Positions 7,458-14,204 of a stretch of 47,490 nt of DNA are shown piece by piece. Position 1 is the first letter of the stretch; every line of letters begins with the position of its first letter. Where the stretch lies: positions 1 to 47,490 of the IMG/VR virus record IMGVR_UViG_3300046692_000604, one strand, 5' to 3'. The stretch comes from a virus. A model generated the notes under the pieces. It was not told the DNA's origin and ran no database searches. It saw nothing but the letters and a program-made list of their open reading frames with translations. The position numbers and the translations under genes are program-made.

Positions 7458-8338
7458 CAGGCCTTCCTCGTCAAGACTTGGCCTGCCAAGCCCGCCAGCC
7501 GGGTACGGGCGCTGTGCAGTGTGGTGAGCGCCTGGTCGAGCGACTCGTGAGATGCTGCGAACCGGTCGATGATGTTGCCCAGGTCGACCGGATTGAGAGC
7601 CGATCGAGCGCCCATCATACTGCCCAATACGCTTTCACCCCATTGCGACAGGTCGGCGCCGTCTTCGAGTAACCCGGCGGCTGACTTCAGCCCTTGCAGC
7701 GGTGCTATGGCCCGGGCCGTGACGCCTAACAATTGCGGAACCTGGCCGAGGACCATCGAGGCGTTGCCGCTCTTGATCGTCTGATACACATTCTGGCCAG
7801 CCTTGAGGATGTTGCCGGCTGTTTTTGCGTGACCGATCACCGCTTGGACGGTACTGGGCGTGGGCATCAGCCGCGAGATTAGACCGGGCTTACCGGCGGC
7901 GGCTGCCGATGTCCCGTTAACGGCTGAATCGAGCAGGCCCGGTCGGGCGACTTTGCGTATAAACGCCCCGGTGTACTCCTTAAGGCTCAGTTGAACCGTG
8001 GCCGCCTTGATCTGGCCCACGGCCGTTGCGCGACGGATTGCATTGGACATTTGGGTGATGACGTAGGCACCCAGGTACTCGCCGCTGCCCATCACAAACG
8101 CCAGCGGTTGATGGTCACTTTTGGCTTGGCGCAACGCCCTCAAGCGCTGCTCTGGATTGCCCAGCACGGGGTGCAGTTCGATGGTCAGGGTGCATTCATC
8201 GAGCCCTTCACCGATCCATTCCAGCAAGGGCTTGCCCTGGATACGTGCGTGCTCTGCCCAGTCGGCCGAGCCGCTTTGCTCCATGCCACTGATGCCGCCG
8301 GCCACTGTGAATTCGATATCGCCTAGGATGGCAAACAT
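7457..8338 (-). CDS. Phage tail protein U
   Basis: This 293-residue protein begins MFAILGDIEFTVAGGISGME, typical of gpU-type tail proteins, followed by HARIQGKPLLEWIGEGLDECTLTIELHP. It is longer than P2 gpU because of a C-terminal helical, Ala/Leu-rich extension of ~150 residues. The start at 8338 is fixed by the 1-nt TGATG overlap with the tape measure stop. Confidence 0.88.
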   Translation of the reverse strand: MFAILGDIEFTVAGGISGMEQSGSADWAEHARIQGKPLLEWIGEGLDECTLTIELHPVLGNPEQRLRALRQAKSDHQPLAFVMGSGEYLGAYVITQMSNAIRRATAVGQIKAATVQLSLKEYTGAFIRKVARPGLLDSAVNGTSAAAAGKPGLISRLMPTPSTVQAVIGHAKTAGNILKAGQNVYQTIKSGNASMVLGQVPQLLGVTARAIAPLQGLKSAAGLLEDGADLSQWGESVLGSMMGARSALNPVDLGNIIDRFAASHESLDQALTTLHSARTRLAGLAGQVLTRKA

Positions 8339-10926
8339 CAGACGACCCCCTGATTGGATGGGCCATAGCTGCGGCGGCGCTGGTCGTGGATATAGCGCTC
8401 CATCATGCGCATCCATTCGGTGTAGCTGGCCTGTAATCCTTGATTGATGGGGCCCATGTCTGCGCCTGCCGGTACGTTGATTTGAGGTGAGAAATGGAAA
8501 TTCACTTGGCCCGCGGCACTAGGGCCTGCACTTGGGGATGGACCCCGAGCGTTGCCCATCATGCTGGCCTTGGAGACCTGCGCCGGGTTTGGCGGGGCTA
8601 AGTCGACGCTTGATTGCGCGGCCATATCGAGTGCGGCCGTGTGTACCCGACCTGCCTGAGCACGGATGCCAAGGGCGGCACCTTCGCTGATGTTGGCGCC
8701 GTAGCCGATGAACACGCGGCTGGGCGACTGGATGCCTAGGGTTTCGGTAAACCAGCCTTTAACGGATGACCCGATGCCCACGACGCTGTCTTTGAGGGCG
8801 CCGGCCATGTTGCTGATGCCATTGACCAGACCCGTGATCAGCAGGCCGCCGAACTCGGTGAACTTGCCCGGTAGCTCTATGCCGAAGTAGCTCATCACGC
8901 CGGCAAAGGCGCGGTAGACCAGGCCCAGCGGCGAGAAGTTAGCCAACAATCCGACGATGCCGGACAGACCACCGCTGAAGCCGGCTTTTACCTCGTCCCA
9001 CAGGCCGGTGAAGAAGGTCTTGATCGGTGCCCAGTAGCGGTAAATCAGGTAGGCACCCAGCGCGATACCGGTGATCAACAGGCCGATGGGGTTCATCATC
9101 AAGGCCCTACCGAGCCAGATGACTGCCTGCCCGGCGAGCTTCAACCCGAACAGCAAGGCACCGCTCAGGATCTTGCCCAGAAACACGCCACCGCGAGCGA
9201 TCATCATCAGCGGTGCGCCCAAGGCGTTGGTCATGCCACGCAAGAACAACCCGCCGTACCGGGCCACCGTGCGCATACCACCACCGACACGGGTTAAGCC
9301 GGTTATGAGTGGCTTGAACTTGCCCATCTGCCACATCCCCTGCAGCAGCGTCCATTTGGCGGAGAGCATGGTGATGGTGCGGGTCATGGCGACAAAGGGA
9401 GACATGACCAGGTTGGCCCCATAAGCAACGCCGATGAAGGCCATTTTGCCCAGTAACAGACCGCCCACCAAGCCCACCACACCCCTGATGAGATCAGGGT
9501 TTTGCGCTGCCCATGCCGAGAACGACCGCATGAGCGGGACCACTGCACGGCTGACATCGACAATCGCGGGGAGCAGCGCGTTGCCGACCGAGATACCGAT
9601 GTCGGTCAGGTTGTTGCGCAGCTCTTTCAGTTGCTCCTTGGAACTGCCCATACGCTGGGCCCAGTCCTGATCCAGCACGCCTTTATCCGCGGCGTCTTTG
9701 CTGCCTTGCTTGATGTCGCTCAGGTCTTTTTGGTTGGCCAATGCGGGGCGGACAAAGGACAAGACTTGTTGGTCGGCAAACAACGCGCCGAGTTTGTAGG
9801 CTTCATCCAACCGGGCCAGTGCGATGTGTCGTTCTTGCTCGTCCCTAATGTCCAGCGCCTTGCCGTACTCGGCGGCTGCGGCCGGTGCTTTTGTGCCCAG
9901 GTGTGTGGTGAGGATTTTGATCATCGACTCCGCAGGGGAAAACCCTTCGCTGACCAGGTTCTTCATGCTGCCTTTGAGATCGATGCCAGCCTTTTCAAAT
10001 GACTTGAGCGTCTCGGGCGCGGTGATCTTTGAGAGGAAGTTTTTGAAGTTGTTGGCAGCCTCGTCATTGCTACCGGCACCACGGCGGGCAATCTGTAACG
10101 ACGCGCCGATCTCTGCCACGGCACGCTCCCCGGTAATGCCCAAGGCGGCAAACTGGGGTGTTAACTGCGGCAGCCATTTGGCCATGTCGGCGAGTTCGAA
10201 CTGGCCGCTTTTGCCCGCGAACGCGAGCATGTTCATGGACCGCTCGAGACCTGCGGCGCCAATGCCCAGGTTGTCGTTGAGCGCGATGGCCACCGAACCC
10301 AGGTCATTCATGCTGGCGCGAGTGGCGGTGGCGGTTTTGGCCATGACGGGTGCGTAGGCGGCCAGCTCTTTTGCGCTGGCAATACCGCCCGCGATCAATA
10401 TGGCGGTGCCATTGGCGACATCAGTTTGCGTCTGGTTCCACCGCAGCGCCGCCTTGCGCATCACCTGGCTGAGATCGGCTTCTTGTGCCAGGTCGAAGCC
10501 GCCAGTGATGGCGATGTCGCGGGTCTGGTCCTGGAAGTCGACGGCTGTTTTCATCGATTGAAAAATCGGCGCGCCCAACGCCGCCCCGGTGCCGGCCACT
10601 TCCATGGCCTGACCGCGCAATTCACCACGTCTGGTCTTCAGGGTTTCACCGCGGGCGATGCTGGCGGTGAGGCGATCCTGTTTAACCTTTAGCTGATCAA
10701 GGGTGCTGCCCACCGCCGCGTATTGCCGGCGCAGGCGCTCGACACCCGTGCCGCCACGGGCCAACGACGCCGACAGTTCATTGCCCATCTGCTGCTGCTT
10801 GGCCGTGAGGCCATGGAGGGCGCGACCCAATTGCTGCACGGTCGATTTAGCCGACCCGAATGCCGCGTTCAAACTGCCAGAGACAACTGCTCCAATTTTT
10901 AACCCGACGAGGACTTCGTTAGCCAT
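8338..10926 (-). CDS. Tail tape measure protein
   Basis: This 862-residue protein sets tail length. It has an N-terminal coiled-coil region (about 15-110), a TP901-type core (QVMRKAALRWNQTQTDVANGTA...TATRASMNDLGSVAIALNDNLGI), and several hydrophobic stretches from about 450 to 660 (GVVGLVGGLLLGKMAFIGVAYGANLV; PIGLLITGIALGAYLIYRYW). These are typical of tape measures that cross the host membrane. The GYGANISEGAALGIRAQ segment near the C-terminus is also family-typical. It is preceded by the chaperone pair. Confidence 0.93.
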   Translation of the reverse strand: MANEVLVGLKIGAVVSGSLNAAFGSAKSTVQQLGRALHGLTAKQQQMGNELSASLARGGTGVERLRRQYAAVGSTLDQLKVKQDRLTASIARGETLKTRRGELRGQAMEVAGTGAALGAPIFQSMKTAVDFQDQTRDIAITGGFDLAQEADLSQVMRKAALRWNQTQTDVANGTAILIAGGIASAKELAAYAPVMAKTATATRASMNDLGSVAIALNDNLGIGAAGLERSMNMLAFAGKSGQFELADMAKWLPQLTPQFAALGITGERAVAEIGASLQIARRGAGSNDEAANNFKNFLSKITAPETLKSFEKAGIDLKGSMKNLVSEGFSPAESMIKILTTHLGTKAPAAAAEYGKALDIRDEQERHIALARLDEAYKLGALFADQQVLSFVRPALANQKDLSDIKQGSKDAADKGVLDQDWAQRMGSSKEQLKELRNNLTDIGISVGNALLPAIVDVSRAVVPLMRSFSAWAAQNPDLIRGVVGLVGGLLLGKMAFIGVAYGANLVMSPFVAMTRTITMLSAKWTLLQGMWQMGKFKPLITGLTRVGGGMRTVARYGGLFLRGMTNALGAPLMMIARGGVFLGKILSGALLFGLKLAGQAVIWLGRALMMNPIGLLITGIALGAYLIYRYWAPIKTFFTGLWDEVKAGFSGGLSGIVGLLANFSPLGLVYRAFAGVMSYFGIELPGKFTEFGGLLITGLVNGISNMAGALKDSVVGIGSSVKGWFTETLGIQSPSRVFIGYGANISEGAALGIRAQAGRVHTAALDMAAQSSVDLAPPNPAQVSKASMMGNARGPSPSAGPSAAGQVNFHFSPQINVPAGADMGPINQGLQASYTEWMRMMERYIHDQRRRSYGPSNQGVV

Positions 10927-10944
10927 AGTTGCTACGCTTTGGGC

Positions 10945-11205
10945 ATGTTTGAAAAAGCCGCTTTACGCACCGCCAAGATTCTCTATGCACTGGCCATCGG
11001 CGCCGGTGTGATCTGGCTTGCCTGGCTGTGCCTGGTGCACTTGCCGGTGTGGGCGGCGGTGCTGGTGTTTTGTTTGGCGCTGCCGCTGCTGGCCCTGGCG
11101 GCCGCCCCTATTGCTGCGGGCGGCGCGTTGCTGGCGGGGCTTGTGGTTGGCTTGGTGACGGTGGTCAGCTACTCGATTGCTCGGCGAGTTCGATCCGGCG
11201 ATTGA
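10945..11205 (+). CDS. Small membrane protein antisense to tail genes
   Basis: This 86-residue hydrophobic protein has three predicted membrane stretches (AKILYALAIGAGVIWLAWLCL, WAAVLVFCLALPLLALAAA, AAGGALLAGLVVGLVTVV in outline) and a basic tail. It occupies the only gap in the tail operon, between chaperone extension and tape measure, on the opposite strand. I chose the ATG at 10945; a TTG lies six bases upstream, and no strong ribosome-binding site is visible. Its 3' end overlaps the chaperone extension by 41 nt. It may be a real moron or a hydrophobic shadow in GC-rich sequence. Confidence 0.4.
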   Translation: MFEKAALRTAKILYALAIGAGVIWLAWLCLVHLPVWAAVLVFCLALPLLALAAAPIAAGGALLAGLVVGLVTVVSYSIARRVRSGD

Positions 11206-11326
11206 TCTCGCGCTTGCACACGTCTACCCAGCGCCAGTAATCCACCATGTCTAGCCGTTCGATTTCAGACGGCTGCAGGCGCAGGACCAGCAGCAGTGCT
11301 TCGTCCCAGGATTGCAGCAACGTCAC
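11165..11326 (-). CDS. Tail chaperone C-terminal extension (GpE+E'-type), +1/-2 frame
   Basis: In the frame +1 (equal to -2) to the chaperone gene, the sequence LLQSWDEALLLVLRLQPSEI, ERLDMVDYWRWVDVCKREIN and RRIELAEQ is read before TGA at 11165. This is the usual downstream partner of tail chaperones, normally made as a fusion by programmed frameshifting (Mu uses -2). The frame is open back to a TAG about 40 codons upstream of 11265. An independent GTG at 11326 is also possible. I could not pin down the slip site; a TGGGACGA tract in the overlap loosely resembles the Mu slip sequence. Confidence 0.65.
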   Translation of the reverse strand: MTLLQSWDEALLLVLRLQPSEIERLDMVDYWRWVDVCKREINRRIELAEQSSS

Positions 11327-11579
11327 CTGCGGCTGCCATTTCCCGCAACACCTCGGTGGCGAGTTTGGAGTCGGCTATGTCGAACTCGCCGAGGTCTTCC
11401 AAGGTGATGCCCAGCATCTTGGCCACCAGCATGTCTTCCATCACGCCTTCGTCTTTGGTCGTTGCCTGCGCGGCGGTGATGTCTTTGCGTTTGAGGCGGG
11501 TGATGGACAGGTTTGTGAGGGTGTCGCCGCTGGCGCTTTTGAAGGGGAATTTGAGGGTGAAGCTGAGTGTGTCGGCCAT
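11265..11579 (-). CDS. Phage tail assembly chaperone (gp41-like)
   Basis: This 104-residue protein (MADTLSFTLKFPFKSASGDT, then LTNLSITRLKRKD, then MLVAKMLGITLEDLGEFDIAD) is a gp41-type tail assembly chaperone that binds the tape measure during tail assembly. GGAGC lies seven bases before the ATG. The last ~20 codons overlap the extension frame, consistent with a frameshift fusion. It is the first gene of the third late block; the late motif is 63 nt upstream and a 7-kb cargo island lies beyond. Confidence 0.85.
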   Translation of the reverse strand: MADTLSFTLKFPFKSASGDTLTNLSITRLKRKDITAAQATTKDEGVMEDMLVAKMLGITLEDLGEFDIADSKLATEVLREMAAAGDVAAILGRSTAAGPAPAAV

Positions 11580-11642
11580 TGTGGGTGCTCCCGGTGGGGT
11601 TGCTCTTTGAGAGCCCTGATGATGTCGACTGTGGCAGGCACT

Positions 11643-11665
11643 GGCTTTTAATCGGATTTAAAGAG
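11643..11665 (-). promoter_or_regulatory. Putative late promoter/activator site B
   Basis: The minus strand reads CTCTTTAAATCCGATTAAAA then GCC, matching the sites at 4106, 24346 and 39601. It is 63 nt upstream of the tail chaperone and directly beside the cargo island. This is where late transcription would need to restart if the terminator at 18755 stops reading after the tail tube gene. Confidence 0.65.
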
Positions 11666-11725
11666 AGGATCCGGGTTGCATTGGAACCTGTTAACCAGAC
11701 CCGAAAACACAAGGAAAATGGATTT

Positions 11726-12019
11726 ATGAGTGAGTCAAACAGAGAAAAATTTAACGATCTGATTGATAAAGTAATGAGCTTATTAATCGACGCTTGCCCG
11801 GTGTACAGAGGCATCGGGCCGGAAGATTTTGGCTTCCCAAAAGGCGAGACAGACCCTGAATCTTTCTACTACATCCCTGCGGCAGAGGAGGCATTTTTAA
11901 ACGACTGTATTCAGTGGCTTAAGGATGAAGAGCTTATCCGTGGAGAACACGAATACGTAGCGACCAGCTACGGCTTGGAAATGTTTAACAGCTTGCCTGA
12001 CTGCTTAAAAACGAACTGA
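11726..12019 (+). CDS. Small cargo protein, paralogue of the 12300 gene
   Basis: This 97-residue protein (MSESNREKFNDLIDKVMSLL...) is of unknown function. It aligns with the first ~100 residues of the protein at 12300: FN.L, PV, DF, then F...I.WL.D...I.RGE, a T, and GLE..N.LP.CL. The pattern suggests an alpha-helical domain followed by a small winged-helix-like part. The ATG at 11726 follows AAGGA at about 11 nt spacing. It is first in a three-gene + strand cassette and has lower GC than phage genes. Confidence 0.6.
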   Translation: MSESNREKFNDLIDKVMSLLIDACPVYRGIGPEDFGFPKGETDPESFYYIPAAEEAFLNDCIQWLKDEELIRGEHEYVATSYGLEMFNSLPDCLKTN

Positions 12020-12025
12020 TTGCAT

Positions 12026-12057
12026 GCGCTCGTTCCCGGCTCTGTGGGAACGAGCGC
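12026..12057. terminator. Perfect 12-bp hairpin between cargo genes
   Basis: GCGCTCGTTCCC (12026-12037) pairs with GGGAACGAGCGC (12046-12057). Only CCCC and TTCATG follow, so it is at best a weak intrinsic terminator; it may instead stabilise or process the mRNA between two cargo genes. Confidence 0.5.
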
Positions 12058-12094
12058 CCCTTCATGAACTAAAGCGAGAAGATCGGAGACCGTA

Positions 12095-12298
12095 ATGGAA
12101 GACGAACTCACCATTGAAATCGACGGTGTGCAATACACCGCACTGTACAGCGTATTTGGCGACACATTGACGGTATCGTTACCTGATGAGAGCCAGCGTT
12201 ATACGGAGCTTCGCGGGCTTAACCCCATCAGCGCAGCAAGGGTCCATTTGCGCGCCTACGTGGGCAGTGTTACGAAACAGAAAAAGCAGGAGGTTTAG
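12095..12298 (+). CDS. Small acidic cargo protein
   Basis: This 67-residue protein (MEDELTIEIDGVQYTALYSV, ending SVTKQKKQEV) is beta-rich at the N-terminus and basic at the end. No family is recognised. The GGAG of the next gene's ribosome-binding site falls in its last codons, and its stop is 1 nt before the next ATG, so the two are very probably co-translated. It could be a partner or antidote of one of the flanking paralogues. Confidence 0.55.
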   Translation: MEDELTIEIDGVQYTALYSVFGDTLTVSLPDESQRYTELRGLNPISAARVHLRAYVGSVTKQKKQEV

Positions 12299-12299
12299 C

Positions 12300-12737
12300 A
12301 TGTCGGCACCCAATATTGAGCGTTTTAACGCATTGGCTGGCGCAATTTTCGCCAAGCTTTATGAGGAGTTTCCGGTCCCCGTTGAACTCTCTGCTCACGA
12401 CTTTGCTGACCAGATGATTGCTTCTGACGCTCCTCGATTTCTCGACCTGCGATTTTTTACCTCAACCGTTATATGGCTGGGTGATCATGGCTACCTGAGC
12501 AGGGGGAACGCTGTAAGCAATGGCACGGTTTTGAATTGCTCGTTAACTGCTCGCGCTTTGGAATTGCTCAACGCACTACCTTCTGCCCTTGAAAACAAAG
12601 GCACTTCCTTGGGTGATGAGTTGATCAGTGCAACGAAGGAAGGGTTGACCGGAAAGGTCAAAGAGCTCGCGTCTGACTTCTTAAGTAAAGCCGTTGTTTT
12701 TGGCACCAAAGCCGCGACCGAATGGGCAACTTCCTAA
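12300..12737 (+). CDS. Cargo protein with paralogous N-domain plus C-terminal helix
   Basis: This 145-residue protein shares its first ~100 residues' layout with the protein at 11726 (IERFNALAGAIFAKLYEEFP; FTSTVIWLGDHGYLSRG; TARALELLNALPSAL). It adds a ~45-residue C-terminal tail (LGDELISATKEGLTGKVKELASDFLSKAVVFG) that looks amphipathic or membrane-interacting. The ATG at 12300 has a strong AGGAGG. Function is unknown. Two paralogues flanking a small acidic gene suggest one functional cassette. Confidence 0.6.
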   Translation: MSAPNIERFNALAGAIFAKLYEEFPVPVELSAHDFADQMIASDAPRFLDLRFFTSTVIWLGDHGYLSRGNAVSNGTVLNCSLTARALELLNALPSALENKGTSLGDELISATKEGLTGKVKELASDFLSKAVVFGTKAATEWATS

Positions 12738-12795
12738 ACCCGGCCCAGCGTTAGCCTGGCTATGGTTACAGTAGCGACCATTGAGTGGTTCTTGT

Positions 12796-12823
12796 ATAGC
12801 GAGGGCGCAAGCGCCCTCGCTAT
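12796..12823. terminator. Strong bidirectional hairpin between convergent genes
   Basis: A perfect 13-bp stem, ATAGCGAGGGCGC (12796-12808) with GCGCCCTCGCTAT (12811-12823), has a 2-nt loop. It lies between the convergent genes ending at 12737 and 12835 and probably terminates both, although no clear U-tract follows. Confidence 0.6.
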
Positions 12824-12834
12824 CCGTCTGGCTA

Positions 12835-13203
12835 CTACCCAGGCTTGTGGTTATCCAGTACACGATTGACCGCTAACTCACCCAACATGATGACCCGTTG
12901 CAGCACCAGCATCGTTTGGCGTCGTGGGCCGTCGGTCAAGTCGGTGAGATCGTTGACCATGGCGCTGGCGGATGCCAACGATTCGCAGGCCTCGACGAGC
13001 AACGTTTCGTCATCCACCGCTGCGTCGATGGTGAAAATGGTGCTGGGCTTGCGGGGCGGTATCTGCGTTTTCGACACCCCGGGGTCGAGGTAGAAGCTGA
13101 GTGCGCGGTCGGCCGCCTCTTTCATTTTCTTGGGGTCAAGATCAAGAAAGGCGTCGTAGGGTAACGGACTGGTATTCGGGGGGTTGGGCGTAACTTTGAA
13201 CAT
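12835..13203 (-). CDS. DUF6124 family protein, copy 1
   Basis: This 122-residue protein begins MFKVTPNPPNTSPLPYD and is a clear paralogue of the one at 30057 (MFKVTPNPPDTDPISPYEPD): both have KK(M/L).EAA(D/E)RAL, a divergent middle, ETL and a C-terminal VMxxEL(A/T)xNRxLD-like helix. The DUF6124-type family is common in Pseudomonas and has no assigned function. The gene follows the ~320-nt structured leader (13204-13525) shared with copy 2. GGAG lies 9 nt before the ATG. Confidence 0.75.
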   Translation of the reverse strand: MFKVTPNPPNTSPLPYDAFLDLDPKKMKEAADRALSFYLDPGVSKTQIPPRKPSTIFTIDAAVDDETLLVEACESLASASAMVNDLTDLTDGPRRQTMLVLQRVIMLGELAVNRVLDNHKPG

Positions 13204-13525
13204 AGATGAAACTCCGATGCAGCTTAATTGGAGCCATCACCATCTCGCTACCAAACGGAGGGTGGCGGCCATACGGAGGTTGGTAGACCGGGCATCGGAA
13301 CCGGCGCCCCCGGAGGAGCCCTACGCATAGCCACCATAAAACCGCAGCCCTGGGAAAGGACCGCCAAAGGTGACGCTTTGCGTCGATGCTACGGGTCTAC
13401 CAAACCCGATCACTGTTTTTCAGTGACAGGGAAACGATATAGCCCGCCCCACAGCCGCACAAGCCGGCGAATTCTGGCGCACGCGTAGGTAATGGCGCAA
13501 GGTGTTGTAGCCGTTAGGACGTAAC
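13204..13525 (-). promoter_or_regulatory. Conserved structured leader of DUF6124 gene, copy 1
   Basis: Read on the minus strand, this aligns with 29737-30056. Conserved blocks include GTTACGTCCT, GCTACAA.ACCTTGCGCC, TGCGCCAGAAT.CGCCGGCTT, two adjacent hairpins (TCACTG-AAAAA-CAGTGA and CGGGTTTGGTAGACCCG, 13391-13427) and GCGCCGG. TTTGGTAG occurs in the second hairpin's loop and again at 13247-13256, and its complement CTACCAA lies between them at 13279-13288. In copy 2 all three elements have changed together to TTTAGCAG/CTGCTAA. This points to RNA pairing that is either alternative or loop-loop. Whether it is a 5' leader or an independent RNA is unknown. Confidence 0.65.
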
Positions 13526-14204
13526 AGCGGGTGTCTTTAAACGCGTACGTTAAACGCGTGAAAGCTTTCCAAAGATCGAGGAAGCGTCCAACATTTTTCT
13601 GGGGGCGCGACCTTACCCGCTGGCCGCTTTAAATCCTGCCGGACTCGCGTGGCGACGTAGTGTTTTTGAAGAGGTTTTGGTAGGCGGATGCCGGATTGGT
13701 CACCGGCTGATGGGGACGACGCTGATCGCTACGGCGCTCCCTTTGAATGGAACCGTGCGGGGGTGAAAAAAGATGGTAACTGTACGCCGGTAATGGGACC
13801 GAGTAGGAGCTTTGCAATGCCGGCTTGCCCGAGGGCACCCGGCGTACAGTTACGATCAAAATCAGGCATGGAGCTGCCTGTCCTGTCAAAGAGGCATGTA
13901 CAACTTAACGTGCTACGGGCTGCTCCGCCCGGTCACTGCGAGTGGTGACGGGAGACAAGATACCGGTGAGCTTACAGGTGCGCAGCCGGGGGATTCTGTA
14001 GCCGATGTAGGCGATTACGCTGGGTGTTGTAGCCTTCCGAACTCACGCTGAGAGGCGCTGAATACTGTCCTACGACGAGTGAGCATTATCAAGTTGTAAG
14101 CCCGTCCTTCAGCGCCCGCCACTTACTTGCTTTCGGCAGAGATCTTTTTTAAGGAAGCTTTTCGGACATGGATATACTTGATCTGAACCTATTCACATGG
14201 ACGA
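13526..14204. other. Non-coding region with decayed third leader copy and a 15-bp inverted repeat
   Basis: On the minus strand 14050-13910 resembles the other two leaders: GGCTACAACACC, CCTAC, CAGAAT, CCGGCT, then GTCAC..GTGAC and CGGGC-loop-GCCCG hairpins. The loop (GGAGCA) is not complementary to the CTACCAA found further on, so this copy seems decayed. No DUF6124 gene follows, only a 46-codon frame at 13729-13869 (MPDFDRNCTPGALGQAG...). A perfect 15-bp inverted repeat, GTAACTGTACGCCGG (13776-13790) with CCGGCGTACAGTTAC (13839-13853), frames 48 nt inside that small frame. I see no other convincing gene here. Confidence 0.5.

Noticed and set aside
13228-13488. 86-codon + frame upstream of DUF6124 copy 1
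   Set aside because: It lies entirely within the structured leader on the opposite strand, and the DNA conservation there follows RNA-like rather than coding patterns.
13629-13889. 86-codon minus frame after the decayed leader
   Set aside because: Low-complexity, no ribosome-binding site and no family resemblance; it covers the 15-bp inverted repeat.
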